64,000 nt of DNA. It comes from Hymenobacter jeongseonensis (GTDB lineage Bacteria > Bacteroidota > Bacteroidia > Cytophagales > Hymenobacteraceae). Location of the stretch: the NCBI RefSeq assembly GCF_015694725.1, contig NZ_JADQDQ010000009.1, positions 124,001 through 188,000 on the forward strand, read 5' to 3'. Within the stretch, counting starts at the first letter, position 1; every line of letters starts with the position of its first letter. A program made the position numbers and the translations under genes. The notes under the pieces are model-generated. The model was not told where the DNA came from. It was given only the letters and a program-made list of their open reading frames with translations, and did not search any database. Below are positions 26,102-35,289 of the stretch, piece after piece.

Positions 26102-29089
26102 ATGCGTAATAAAGGATTAATCATCGCCCTAACCGTCGTGGTGACGGCGCTGTGCGCGTACTTCCTGTTCTTCACCTACGTCTCGCGCGGGGTGCAGCAG
26201 AAGGCCGTAGCCTACGCCACCACCAACGGCAAGCTCAACGAATCGGCCCGCCAGCACTACCTCGATTCGGTGTGGCGCGCGCCGGTATTCGGCCCGTTCA
26301 CCTACCGCGAAGTACGCCAGAGCGAACTGGGCCTCGGCCTCGACCTGAAAGGCGGCATGCACGTCACGCTGGAAGTTTCGCCGGTAGAAATCGTACGGGC
26401 ATTGAGCGGCAACAGCAAAGATGCCGCGTTCAACAAAGCCCTGGAGCAAGCCCAGGCAGCTCAGAAAACCAACTCGGGCACGCCGTTTACCACCCTGTTT
26501 TCGCAGGCCTATCAGGCGGCCGCCCCTGGCAAGTCGCTGGCTAGCATCTTCGCCAACACCACCAACAAGAGCCGCGGCATCGACATCAATTCGTCAAATG
26601 AGAAGGTAGTTGCCGCCATCGATAAAGAAGTAGACGAAGCCATTGACCGCTCGTTCAACATCCTGCGCACCCGCGTCGACAAGTTTGGCGTGAACCAGCC
26701 CACCATTCAGCGCGTGAAGGGTACCGGCCGCATTCAGATTGAGCTGCCCGGCGTAGACAACCCCGACCGCGTGCGCAAACTGCTGCAAGGCCAGGCCAAA
26801 TTGGAGTTCTGGGAAGTGTGGAACCAGAACGAGGTAGGTCCTTACCTCGTGCAGCTCGACCAGCAATTGTCGGCCAAAGAAGCTGCCAACAAAGCAGGTG
26901 GCTCCACCGCGACCGCCGACACCACTGCCGTAGCCAGCACCGCCACCGGCGACTCGACCTCCCTGGCTGCCCAGCTGGCCAAGAAAACCAAAGACGCTGC
27001 TGCTGATTCGGCCGCTACTTCTACCAAAGGTGGCCAGTTGGCCCGCCTCTTCACCATGCCCGGCCGCCTGGGCGTGAACCTGCGCGACACCGCTCGCATG
27101 AACGACATCCTGCGCTCGCCCGAAGCCAAAGCCGTGTTGCCCCCCACCTTGGCGTTGCTCTGGAACCTGAAGCCAACCACCATCGACAAGCAGGAATACC
27201 TGGAGCTGGTGCCCGTGCGCAAAACCCGCGACGGCGTGCCCCCCATGAGCGGCGAAGTTATCAGCGACGCGCGTGCCGACATCGGCCAGAACGGCCAGCC
27301 CGAAGTGCTGATGAACATGACTCCGGCCGGCTCGCGCAAGTGGGCTAAAATGACCGGCGCCAACATCGGCCGCCAGGTGGCCATGGTGCTCGACGACTAC
27401 GTGTGTTCGGCGCCGGTGGTACAGAGCGAGATTACGGGCGGCGGCACCAGCATCACGGGCAGCTTCGCCATCGAAGACACCCAGGACTTAGCCAACCAGC
27501 TGAAAGCGGGTAAGCTCCCCGCTCCTACCCGTATTGTAGAAGAAGCCATTGTGGGCCCTTCACTGGGCAAAGAAGCCATCGACCAGGGCCTGTACTCGTC
27601 GTTGGCCGGTTTGGTCATCATCATGATTTTCATGGCCGCCTACTACGGCCGCGCCGGCTTGGTGGCCGACGTGTCACTGTTGTTCAACATGTTCCTGATT
27701 CTGGGCATGCTAGCCCAGTTCGGTACGGCCCTGACCTTGCCTGGCATTGCCGGTTTGATTCTGGTAATTGCCTCGGCCATTGACGCCAACGTGTTGATTT
27801 TTGAACGGATTCGGGAAGAATTGGCCCACGGCCACAATGTGCCCGATGCCATCAACAAAGGCTACTCGCGTGCTTTCTCGGCTATTTTCGACTCAAACGT
27901 GACCACCATGCTGATTGCCGTTATCCTCGGCTTCTTCGGCACGGGTCCGGTGCAGAGCTTCGCCGTTACCTTGGGTATTGGTGTACTCACTTCGTTCCTG
28001 TCGGCAGTGTTTGTGTCGCGCCTTATCATCGAGTGGATGGTGAAAGGCCGCGAAGACCACAGCCTCACGTTTGACACGGTGCTCTCGCGCAACCTGTTCA
28101 AAAACATCAACTTCGACATCGTGGGCAAGCGCAAGATTGCCTACACGGTTTCGGCCATCGTCATCGTCATTGGCTTTGCCTTAATGGCGTACCAAGGTGG
28201 TCCTAACCTGGGCGTCGATTTCCAGGGTGGTCGCGCTTACGTGGTCGATTTCAACAAGCCCATGGTGGCCTCAGACGTAGCGGACCAGCTACGCCCAGCT
28301 TTCAAAGGCGCCGGCCTAGAAGTGAAGCAATACGGCTCGCCGAGCCGCCTGCGCGTGACCACCGGCTACCTGGCCAGCGACGAAAGCGTGGAAGCCGACA
28401 AGCAGGTACGCGCCGCCCTGGACCAGGGCTTGCAGCCCTTCGCCTCGGCCAGCCCAAATGTGCCGTCGTTCTCAAAAGTAGGTGCTACCATCGCCGACGA
28501 CATCAAGCGCACCTCGGTGCTCTCTCTGGGCCTCACCCTGCTAGGCATCTTCATCTACGTACTGTTCCGCTTCGACAAGTGGCAGTACTCGATGGCGGCG
28601 GTAGTGGCGTTGTTCCACGATGCCTTGCTGGTAATTGCGGCCTTCCCCATCGCCCGGGCCTTCGGTGTGGTGTATGAAATGGACCAGATTTTCGTGGCCG
28701 CTGTGCTCACGGTGCTGGGTTTCTCCATGAACGACACGGTAGTTATCTACGACCGTATCCGCGAATACCTGCGCGAGAACCCCAAGCTGACCTTTGCCCA
28801 AGTGGTGAACCCGGCCTTGAACTCGACTTTCTCGCGGACCATCATCACGTCGTCGACCATTCTGATGGTGGTAATCGTGTTGTACATCTTCGGCGGCGAA
28901 ACCCTCCGTTCCTTCTCGTTCTCGATGATTATCGGTATGATTTTCGGCACCTATTCGTCGCTGTTTATCGCCACTCCGATTATCCTCGACACCTACGGCC
29001 GGAAAGAGGAGCGTGAGCGCAAAGCTGCCGGCGAGGACGTAACCGGCCTGCCCGGCGACGCACCCAAGCTGAGCACGGCCAATATGTAA
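26102..29089 (+). CDS. secDF: Fused protein translocase subunits SecD-SecF
   Basis: 995 residues, the fused form common in Bacteroidota. It uses the proton-motive force to finish Sec export. N-terminal helix (GLIIALTVVVTALCAYFLFF), then SecD: GLGLDLKGGMHVTLEV, FNILRTRVDKFGVNQPTIQR, IQIELPGVDNPDRVRKLLQG, a long Ala/Thr-rich insertion near residues 255-310, and membrane helices from about 500 with IDANVLIFERIREEL. SecF begins near 660: NLGVDFQGGRAYVV, and GFSMNDTVVIYDRIRE. Both conserved D/R-bearing membrane motifs are present. A terminator follows at 29122. Confidence 0.97.
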   Translation: MRNKGLIIALTVVVTALCAYFLFFTYVSRGVQQKAVAYATTNGKLNESARQHYLDSVWRAPVFGPFTYREVRQSELGLGLDLKGGMHVTLEVSPVEIVRALSGNSKDAAFNKALEQAQAAQKTNSGTPFTTLFSQAYQAAAPGKSLASIFANTTNKSRGIDINSSNEKVVAAIDKEVDEAIDRSFNILRTRVDKFGVNQPTIQRVKGTGRIQIELPGVDNPDRVRKLLQGQAKLEFWEVWNQNEVGPYLVQLDQQLSAKEAANKAGGSTATADTTAVASTATGDSTSLAAQLAKKTKDAAADSAATSTKGGQLARLFTMPGRLGVNLRDTARMNDILRSPEAKAVLPPTLALLWNLKPTTIDKQEYLELVPVRKTRDGVPPMSGEVISDARADIGQNGQPEVLMNMTPAGSRKWAKMTGANIGRQVAMVLDDYVCSAPVVQSEITGGGTSITGSFAIEDTQDLANQLKAGKLPAPTRIVEEAIVGPSLGKEAIDQGLYSSLAGLVIIMIFMAAYYGRAGLVADVSLLFNMFLILGMLAQFGTALTLPGIAGLILVIASAIDANVLIFERIREELAHGHNVPDAINKGYSRAFSAIFDSNVTTMLIAVILGFFGTGPVQSFAVTLGIGVLTSFLSAVFVSRLIIEWMVKGREDHSLTFDTVLSRNLFKNINFDIVGKRKIAYTVSAIVIVIGFALMAYQGGPNLGVDFQGGRAYVVDFNKPMVASDVADQLRPAFKGAGLEVKQYGSPSRLRVTTGYLASDESVEADKQVRAALDQGLQPFASASPNVPSFSKVGATIADDIKRTSVLSLGLTLLGIFIYVLFRFDKWQYSMAAVVALFHDALLVIAAFPIARAFGVVYEMDQIFVAAVLTVLGFSMNDTVVIYDRIREYLRENPKLTFAQVVNPALNSTFSRTIITSSTILMVVIVLYIFGGETLRSFSFSMIIGMIFGTYSSLFIATPIILDTYGRKEERERKAAGEDVTGLPGDAPKLSTANM

Positions 29090-29121
29090 TGCCCTGCTTG
29101 CGCAACCAGCGCAACATTTGC

Positions 29122-29153
29122 AAAAAAGCCCGACCATGTGGTCGGGCTTTTTT
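29122..29153. terminator. Terminator after secDF
   Basis: Perfect 15-bp stem AAAAAAGCCCGACCA / TGGTCGGGCTTTTTT with a two-base loop; symmetric, so able to act on both strands. Confidence 0.9.
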
Positions 29154-29242
29154 GTGCGTGGATTTGGTCTACTAGAACGCCACTTAGCGCGCAATCAAAG
29201 CTTTCTTTAAAAAATAAGCTACCTAGAAAGTCCAGACATCTA

Positions 29243-29325
29243 TCATCCTGAGCGGAGCGAAGGACCTTATCACGCTTGAACAAATCGTTCTAACCTGATA
29301 AGGTCCTTCGCTCCGCTCAGGATGA
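29243..29325. repeat. Palindromic intergenic element, family A, variant copy
   Basis: Perfect 30-bp arms (29243-29272 and 29296-29325) around a 23-base loop. The arm core TCATCCTGAGCGGAGCGAAG resembles the other family A copies but the distal part differs. It sits between the convergent secDF and Nfu genes. Confidence 0.9.
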
Positions 29326-29361
29326 CAAACGCTGAAAAGATGAACTGTGAAACTGTTTCAA

Positions 29362-29399
29362 AAAAAATGCCCACCTGATAAATCAGGTGGGCATTTTTT
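29362..29399. terminator. Bidirectional terminator
   Basis: AAAAAATGCCCACCTGAT pairs perfectly with ATCAGGTGGGCATTTTTT across two bases. It follows the stop of the Nfu gene on the minus strand and could also stop read-through from secDF. Confidence 0.9.
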
Positions 29400-29418
29400 A
29401 TTCTTAGTTATTGGTTCC

Positions 29419-30021
29419 TTAAACCGTGATGCCTTCGGCAACTACGCTCTGCACTTCGGGCACCATGCGCTTCAACAGGTTTTCAATACCGGACTTGAGC
29501 GTGACGGTAGCTGAGGGGCAGCCGGAGCAGGAACCTTGCAGGTTCACGGTCACGATGCCTTCGTGGTAGCTTTTGAAGGTGATGTTGCCACCGTCTTGCT
29601 CCACGGCGGGACGCACGTAGTTATCGAGGAGGTCGATTACTTTTTGGGCAATCTGACCGTCTTGCTGGGTGGGGTCGCCAGCGGTGGCGGCTTGGGCAGC
29701 CTTTTGCTCGGCAGCAGGGTCGACCAGGAAAATTGGGCCGCCGGCCTCTACGTAGCTTTTCAGGAACTGACGCAACTCGGGAATGAGCTGGGTCCAGGCC
29801 AACTCAGGCTGGCTTTTGGTTACCGTGACAAAGTTCTGGGCGATGAAAACGCGGCCTACGTAATCGAAGCCAAACAGCTCCTGCGCCAGCGGCGAGTTGG
29901 CTGCGGCTTCGAGGTTGGGGTAGTCCACGCTCACGCCGTCGACCAGCAAGTTGGAGTTCAGGACAAACTTCATGCTCTCCGGATTGGGAGAGGCTTCGGC
30001 ATAAATGGAAACAGCAGACAT
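29419..30021 (-). CDS. Nfu/NifU-type iron-sulfur cluster scaffold
   Basis: ATG 30021 (MSAVSIYAEASPNPESMKFV) gives 200 residues; the longer frame is rejected because the TACATTTG promoter box lies at 30111-30104. Residues 1-90 are the Nfu N-terminal domain (NPESMKFVLNSNLLVDGVSV, GFDYVGRVFIAQNFVTVTK). Residues about 120-200 are the NifU C-terminal domain with the cluster-binding CSGCP motif (LQGSCSGCPSATVTLKSGIE). Such proteins carry and deliver 4Fe-4S clusters to target enzymes. Confidence 0.93.
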   Translation of the reverse strand: MSAVSIYAEASPNPESMKFVLNSNLLVDGVSVDYPNLEAAANSPLAQELFGFDYVGRVFIAQNFVTVTKSQPELAWTQLIPELRQFLKSYVEAGGPIFLVDPAAEQKAAQAATAGDPTQQDGQIAQKVIDLLDNYVRPAVEQDGGNITFKSYHEGIVTVNLQGSCSGCPSATVTLKSGIENLLKRMVPEVQSVVAEGITV

Positions 30022-30103
30022 GGTTTCGGGGCTTAAAATCGAGGGGTGAGGTCGCGTAGGTCGCGACAACTAATATACAACCGCACGGGGGCGTTAGAGG
30101 TTG

Positions 30104-30111
30104 CAAATGTA
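30104..30111 (-). promoter_or_regulatory. -7 promoter box of the Nfu gene
   Basis: TACATTTG on the minus strand (30111-30104), exact TAnnTTTG match, 83 bases before the ATG. The -33 element is unclear. Confidence 0.5.
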
Positions 30112-30141
30112 CCTACATCATTTGGTTTGAGCCTCGCCGCC

Positions 30142-30170
30142 GTAGCGTGGACGCTGCGAGTCCGCGCTAC
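30142..30170. repeat. Palindromic element, family B, short copy at the end of aroC
   Basis: GTAGCGTGGAC pairs with GTCCGCGCTAC (one mismatch) across seven bases. The arm is shared with the larger element at 40397-40474. The aroC stop codon (TAG, 30169-30167) lies inside its right arm. Confidence 0.8.
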
Positions 30171-31246
30171 AACTGGTTGGCGCGGGCCCGGAGCAGCAAA
30201 TCAGCCAGCACAAGCTGCGTCATGGCCTCTACGATGGGCACGGCGCGGGGCAGCACACAGGCATCGTGGCGGCCGCGCCCCACTAGCGTAATGGCTTCTC
30301 CCTGGTCGTTGATGGTCTGCTGGGGCTGTAGCAGCGTGGCCACGGGCTTGAACGCCACCCGAAAATTAATATCCTGCCCATTGCTGATGCCCCCCTGGCT
30401 ACCGCCGCTGTGGTTGGTGCGGGTGCGCACCGCGCCAGCTTCGTCGGTATAAAATTCGTCGTTGTGCACCGAGCCAGGCAATTTCGTACCGGCAAAACCG
30501 GAGCCGAACTCGAAGCCTTTCACAGCATTGATGCTGAGCAGGGCGTGGCCTAGCACGGCGGGTAGCTTGTCGAACACTGGTTCGCCCAAGCCCGCGGGCA
30601 CATGGCGTGCTACTCCGGTAATTACGCCGCCCACGGTATCATGCGTCGCCTGGGCCTGGCGAATGCGGGCTTCCATCCGCACCGCCGTTTCCGGGTGGGG
30701 GCAGCGCACGGGGTTGGCATCGATAAGGCTCAAATCCAGTTCCTGGTACTCCACGGGTACTTCTACTTCGCCCACGGCAGAAACGTAGGCGGCGATTTCA
30801 ACTCCGAAGTGATTTAATAACTGCCCGGCAATGGCGCCGGCGGCGACACGCGCGGCCGTTTCGCGGGCTGAACTGCGGCCGCCGCCGCGGTGGTCGCGCC
30901 GGCCGTACTTCACGTCGTAGGTGTAGTCGGCGTGGCTGGGGCGGTAGGCGTGGGCAATGTGCGAGTAGTCATCGGAACGCTGGTCGGCGTTGGGGATGAA
31001 CAGGCTGATGGGTGTGCCGGTCGTGAATCCTTCGAATAAGCCCGACTGAATCTGAACGGTGTCCGATTCCTTGCGCGGCGTGGTCAGGTCCGACTGGCCG
31101 GGCCGCCGCCGGTCGAGGGCCGTTTGAATGTGGGCTGCTTCTACCGCCACACCGGCCGGGCAACCGTCGATGATGACGCCGATGCCCGCTCCATGCGACT
31201 CGCCGAAGGTGGTGATGCGAAAAACAGAGCCGAACGTATTGGACAT
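30167..31246 (-). CDS. aroC: Chorismate synthase
   Basis: ATG 31246 ([20 protein letters not shown]) gives 359 residues. It converts EPSP to chorismate with reduced FMN, the last shared step of aromatic amino acid synthesis. Signatures: [55 protein letters not shown] and [14 protein letters not shown]. The C-terminal [17 protein letters not shown] is also standard. No other shikimate gene is nearby. Its TAG stop comes from a family B palindromic element. Confidence 0.97.
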   Translation of the reverse strand: MSNTFGSVFRITTFGESHGAGIGVIIDGCPAGVAVEAAHIQTALDRRRPGQSDLTTPRKESDTVQIQSGLFEGFTTGTPISLFIPNADQRSDDYSHIAHAYRPSHADYTYDVKYGRRDHRGGGRSSARETAARVAAGAIAGQLLNHFGVEIAAYVSAVGEVEVPVEYQELDLSLIDANPVRCPHPETAVRMEARIRQAQATHDTVGGVITGVARHVPAGLGEPVFDKLPAVLGHALLSINAVKGFEFGSGFAGTKLPGSVHNDEFYTDEAGAVRTRTNHSGGSQGGISNGQDINFRVAFKPVATLLQPQQTINDQGEAITLVGRGRHDACVLPRAVPIVEAMTQLVLADLLLRARANQL

Positions 31247-31352
31247 GAAGCGAGTAGTAAATGGCAATGACTAAGAAGAGGCCCCGGCAGGACGTCCTGC
31301 GCAGCCGGCAACCCGAAAACGCCAGGCAAAGTTGGCACGGCGCCACCGAAAA

Positions 31353-32963
31353 TCAGCCCCGGCGCCCGGCACGCCACCAGCCCAATCCGGCTACGCCCAC
31401 CAAGCCCAGCAGGAGCCAGCTGGCATAGCGGCGCACATCGCGGTACACATCCAACGACTGCAGGCGGGTATCCGCATCGGCCAGGGCGGGGCCGTAAAAA
31501 GGGTCTTCTTCGGGCTTGGGCAGCACGTTGGGAGCAGCCAGCCCCCCGCTGACCCGGGGACGAATTCTGGGCCGCAGGGTATCGTAGCGGGCCGTTAAAG
31601 GGTTGAAAACGATAAGGCGAACCAAACTATCCAAGGGAATGATGCCGGGCTGACGAGCCACCAACCGATAGCGAAACACCTTGCGCCCCCCGCCCGGCGT
31701 GGCCTGCTCGCGCACCTCGGGGCCGTACACGGCCAGTCCTGGCCACTCGGTGAAATCCGGAGCCAGCACCGCCGACAAATTTCCCTTCCCCTGTACAACA
31801 AACGTGTAAGTAAACGCCTGCCCTACCTGAGGCACAGAACGGCTAATAGCTTCCTGCAACTGGTAAGTTCCCACGGCCACTGCCGCCTGCTCCGGATGCA
31901 GCGGCAAAGCGCGCACCATCACTGTCAGGCCTTTCGACAAATAGGTTTTGTAGCCTGCCAGGCGATTATCCTGCCCCGGTTCTGGCTTTTTCAAAAGCTT
32001 AAACTTCACCATGGTCAACGCCAGGGGCGGAAAGCGCAGCGGGGCATTTGTAAGGGGGTAATAGACGTGTTCGGCCAGCCGGAAGCGCAGGTACAGCTGG
32101 CCTTGCTGGCGCACGCTGTCGGGGGTGACGCTGGCCTCGGGGCCGGGCTCCTGCCAAGCCGTGGCCTGGTGCAACTCCTGGAGCAGCGGGGGAAGTTGGT
32201 CATTAAAATCGTGGAAGGCCAACAAAGCCTGGTCCGAGGGCTTGAGGTAGAAATACAGGCCCACCCGCACGCCCTCGCCCACATACACGCTGGGCCGGTC
32301 GGCCACCACAGCCAGAAAGGCCCCATCGGGCAACTCCTGATATTGCGCGGGCTTGGGCTTGCCAAATAGCTTGTCGAGGTCGCCCACGGCTTGGAGCGGC
32401 GCCGTGGGGTCGGCCGGCGGGGTCAGGGCGGGTGCATTGCCCGGAGTGGTCACCGGCACATTACTACCGGCCGCGGGCGCGGGTGAGTTCGCGGGCGGCA
32501 CGGCCGCCGGGTCGGGCAGCACGCGTACGGTAGCGGGTCGGCTGCGCAGCACCACTCCATTCACCGTTATTTGAAAGGGCTTGATGCTGAATTCGCCCTC
32601 GCCATAAGGCACGTAACGCTGCGTTATGGTCAGGTCTGTGAACCGGCGGCCTTGCACAATGCGCGTGGTGGTGGTTCTGGTTTTGCCGCTTTTTTTGAAG
32701 CCTTCCAGCTCCGGAAATTCCGAATACTGCCCCAAGGCCCCGCCTCGCAGCCGAAAGGCCAGCGTGAATACCCCCGTGACGGGCACCGTGGCTGGGCCCG
32801 GCAGCAACGCTACATCGGCCGGAGCGGTGGGCTTTGGCTGAGGCGGGGTTTTAGCGGCCGGCGCGGTTATGGCCGGTTTTGGGGGCGCCGTGGGCTGAGC
32901 ACTGGCTGCCCCTGCGCCCAATACGCCCCACAACACCGCCATCCACCCAAAAAGTCTTCCCAT
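31353..32963 (-). CDS. batD: BatD-family protein
   Basis: ATG 32963 (MGRLFGWMAVLWGVLGAGAA) gives 536 residues with a signal peptide. A Pro/Ala-rich linker is followed by BatD beta domains: FRLRGGALGQYSEFPELEGF, ITQRYVPYGEGEFSIKPFQI, a second Pro/Ala linker at about 160-200, VYVGEGVRVGLYFYLKPSDQ, PVPQ-like PQVGQAFTYTFVVQGKGNL, and one C-terminal membrane helix (ASWLLLGLVGVAGLGWW). BatD usually sits in a batABCDE operon with MoxR-type ATPase and VWA proteins, linked to stress tolerance. None of those genes is present here, so it is an orphan copy. Confidence 0.88.
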   Translation of the reverse strand: MGRLFGWMAVLWGVLGAGAASAQPTAPPKPAITAPAAKTPPQPKPTAPADVALLPGPATVPVTGVFTLAFRLRGGALGQYSEFPELEGFKKSGKTRTTTTRIVQGRRFTDLTITQRYVPYGEGEFSIKPFQITVNGVVLRSRPATVRVLPDPAAVPPANSPAPAAGSNVPVTTPGNAPALTPPADPTAPLQAVGDLDKLFGKPKPAQYQELPDGAFLAVVADRPSVYVGEGVRVGLYFYLKPSDQALLAFHDFNDQLPPLLQELHQATAWQEPGPEASVTPDSVRQQGQLYLRFRLAEHVYYPLTNAPLRFPPLALTMVKFKLLKKPEPGQDNRLAGYKTYLSKGLTVMVRALPLHPEQAAVAVGTYQLQEAISRSVPQVGQAFTYTFVVQGKGNLSAVLAPDFTEWPGLAVYGPEVREQATPGGGRKVFRYRLVARQPGIIPLDSLVRLIVFNPLTARYDTLRPRIRPRVSGGLAAPNVLPKPEEDPFYGPALADADTRLQSLDVYRDVRRYASWLLLGLVGVAGLGWWRAGRRG

Positions 32964-32976
32964 AATCGCTGGCTTG

Positions 32977-33213
32977 TTAGCGAACCCTAAATGTAGCTTC
33001 AAACGCGGGAATGCCATTTCCTTGCAGAGTGCTAATTACTAAATCCACAGCAAAGCGGCGTTTTTGAAATAAAAAATACGGGCTTAGGGAATCCTTTTGC
33101 GACACTATTCCCGTATCTGGTTTCAAATCCCCATAACAGTTCAGGTTTTTACCTCCAAAAAACGGCCCGCTGGCGTCGTGTGGAACCGTATTGCCTTCTA
33201 AATAAAATTTCAC
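32977..33213 (-). CDS. Possible small protein upstream of batD
   Basis: GTG 33213 opens a 78-codon frame directly after an in-frame TGA and ends 13 bases before the batD ATG. The translation (ends VISTLQGNGIPAFEATFRVR) looks protein-like but has no family. Against it: no ATG, and a TACATTTA promoter-like box for batD lies inside (32994-32987). The frame may be chance. Confidence 0.25.
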   Translation of the reverse strand: MKFYLEGNTVPHDASGPFFGGKNLNCYGDLKPDTGIVSQKDSLSPYFLFQKRRFAVDLVISTLQGNGIPAFEATFRVR

Positions 33214-33237
33214 TTCTCACCTAACCGTTTCTATTCC

Positions 33238-33993
33238 ATGTCTGACAAACTTCAGCCCCGCGGCACCGAGGAATCCACGCTCGCCCAACCGCTGTACACG
33301 CCCATCAAGCGGCGCTCCTTTTTCATGTACGCTGGTGCCACAGCGGGTGCTTCGGCCCTGGTGTTGGCCGGCTGCTCCAAAGATTCGGATGATGCGACGC
33401 CGTCGCTTCCTAAAGGCAACAGCACCACGGCCGATGGTTCTATTAGCCTGGGTTCGGGTGATGTAGGCGTTTTGAACTACGCTTATGCTCTAGAGCAATT
33501 GGAGGCTGACTTTTACGCAAAAGTTGCAGCTCTTTCCAATGGCGCTACGCTACTCGGCGCTACCGAATTTGCCTACTTCCAGCAAGTAGCCAAGCACGAA
33601 GCCATTCACCGCGACTTCTTTAAGGCTGCCCTTGACCGCGACGCCGCTGGCCAAACCCTGCGCGGCCTGACGCCGAAGTACCCCGCTGCCACCTTCACTA
33701 GCCGTGCCACTATCCTGAATACTGCCAAGACATTTGAAGACCTCGGTGTAGCGGCCTATAATGGCGCGGGCAAGCTCCTCAAAACGGCTGCTTACCTGGT
33801 TATTGCCGGCCAAATTGTTTCGGTTGAGGCACGCCACGCTGCTTATGTCCGCGACTTGGTTGAGAAAGGCTCTTTTTCGTCCGATGTGGACGCCCTTGGT
33901 CTCGATAAGGCAATGACCCCTGCTCAGGTCCTCACCGCTGCGCAAACCTTCATTACCGAGAAGCTGGATGGTAGCTCCATTGGCGTTAATTAA
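33238..33993 (+). CDS. Ferritin-like lipoprotein, pair 1 first member
   Basis: 251 residues. The N-terminus has twin arginines (KRRSFFMYAGATAGASALVL, RR at 25-26) and a lipobox LAGC with Cys46, so a Tat-exported lipoprotein is expected. A Ferritin_2 (PCC13-62 desiccation-related type) four-helix bundle follows. All six expected diiron ligands are visible: E86/E89 in LEQLEADFY, E121 and H124 in KHEAIHRDFF, E167 in FEDLGVAAY, E197 and H200 in SVEARHAA. The next gene starts 35 bases downstream and encodes a related partner. The family is linked to desiccation or oxidative stress; the exact reaction is unknown. Confidence 0.88.
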   Translation: MSDKLQPRGTEESTLAQPLYTPIKRRSFFMYAGATAGASALVLAGCSKDSDDATPSLPKGNSTTADGSISLGSGDVGVLNYAYALEQLEADFYAKVAALSNGATLLGATEFAYFQQVAKHEAIHRDFFKAALDRDAAGQTLRGLTPKYPAATFTSRATILNTAKTFEDLGVAAYNGAGKLLKTAAYLVIAGQIVSVEARHAAYVRDLVEKGSFSSDVDALGLDKAMTPAQVLTAAQTFITEKLDGSSIGVN

Positions 33994-34027
33994 TCCCCCT
34001 TCCCTCCAATCGTAATCAATCTTCACC

Positions 34028-34858
34028 ATGAATTTCTTCAACATTATCAATCAGCTTTCCGAAGTAGACCCCGACGTAATGGGTCGCTTGGATACCCGGC
34101 GTTCTGTGTTCAACTCGTTGACCACGGTAAGTAAGCGCGCTGCTTTGGCTTCGGCTCCCGCCTTTTTGGCTGCCTTCTTTTCGAAAGCTTATGCTGGCAC
34201 TACCGCCGGCGACCCCAAGGAAGTTTTCAACTACGCCCTTACGCTGGAGTACTTGGAAGAGGATTTCTACAAAAAGGTAGTTGCTTCGCCCATTTTTGCT
34301 ACGGTTTCCGCTGATGACCAAGCTGCCATCCGTCAAATCCTGAAGCATGAAACGGCTCACGTGAACCTGCTGAAAACGGTAATTACCACCATTGGTGGAA
34401 CGCCGACTGCTCCGGTCACTTTCAAAGCAACCACGTTTGCGACACTCACTTCCTTCCAGGCACAACTCCAAGTAGCCCAGCTACTTGAGGACACCGGCGT
34501 ACGGGCCTACAAAGGCCGCGCTGGAGACTTGTTGGGTATTCCCGACGTAAACATCACCGGCGTAGGCATGGTGAACCCGCTCCAGGCTGCTCTGCAGATT
34601 CACTCGGTGGAAGCCCGTCACGCGGCTCACATTCGCTACATGCGCGGTCAAACGCCTTGGATTAGCGGCGACGGTGACCTCGACGGCCAGGAACACTATA
34701 AAGGTGCTATTCCCGAGAGCAACACCACGCAGTCGGGCGTGGACATTACCAAGCTTGGTGGCGGTTATACTGCCAAAGACGCACAGGCTTCGTTCGACGA
34801 AATCCTGACTAAGGCCGAAGTACTTGCCCCTTCGCGCGCCGGTGGTCTTGTTGGTTAA
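34028..34858 (+). CDS. Exported ferritin-like protein, pair 1 second member
   Basis: 276 residues. The start MNFFNIINQLSEVDPDVMGR is shared in pattern with the other second members, then twin arginines (DTRRSVF, RR 24-25), a hydrophobic stretch and AYA at 54-56: a long Tat-type signal without a lipobox. Ferritin-like ligands: E74/E77 (LEYLEEDFY), E108 and H111 (KHETAH), E154 (LEDTGVRAY), E195 and H198 (SVEARHAA). A C-terminal extension of about 70 residues follows the last helix. A perfect palindromic terminator ends the pair at 34900. Confidence 0.87.
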   Translation: MNFFNIINQLSEVDPDVMGRLDTRRSVFNSLTTVSKRAALASAPAFLAAFFSKAYAGTTAGDPKEVFNYALTLEYLEEDFYKKVVASPIFATVSADDQAAIRQILKHETAHVNLLKTVITTIGGTPTAPVTFKATTFATLTSFQAQLQVAQLLEDTGVRAYKGRAGDLLGIPDVNITGVGMVNPLQAALQIHSVEARHAAHIRYMRGQTPWISGDGDLDGQEHYKGAIPESNTTQSGVDITKLGGGYTAKDAQASFDEILTKAEVLAPSRAGGLVG

Positions 34859-35289
34859 TACCAATCGGTAATCCGCTTCTATATCGAAGCAGCTTATATA
34901 CAAAAGCCGGCCCCGCATATGCGGGGCCGGCTTTTGTGTTTCTAAATGGGTAGTGGTTTGCGCCTAAACGATGATACTGGCTAAGGTGTAGGTTTTGCAC
35001 CGTTATTTCAACATAATTTTAGCTAAGCCGCCTTCTTATGCTTCGTCTTGGCCCGAAATAAGGCATTGAACCAACCTCATCAGCACCAACCATCCGGTAG
35101 CTTTACGGCGGGTTATTGACTAATCAGCGTTCTTACTGCAAGCAACTGGTTATTCGCCGTTCCATCACAATCCGCCGTATTTGTCTTGATTCGAGTGTGC
35201 TTGCTCATGCCATGGTGGGCTGCGTTCGATTTTCCTGATGGGCTCAGCCCGACGGCTTCATTCCTTAATTCACTAACTTTTTTCTTCTC
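34859..35289. other. Intergenic region between ferritin-like pairs 1 and 2
   Basis: Holds the terminator at 34900-34937. The rest, about 350 bases, has no convincing gene or consensus promoter; it must carry the promoter of pair 2 unless that is read through. Confidence 0.4.
34900..34937. terminator. Perfect palindromic terminator after pair 1
   Basis: The two half sites starting ACAAAAGCCGGCCCCGCAT are exact reverse complements with no unpaired loop base (38-bp palindrome). T-rich on exit in both directions. Confidence 0.8.
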
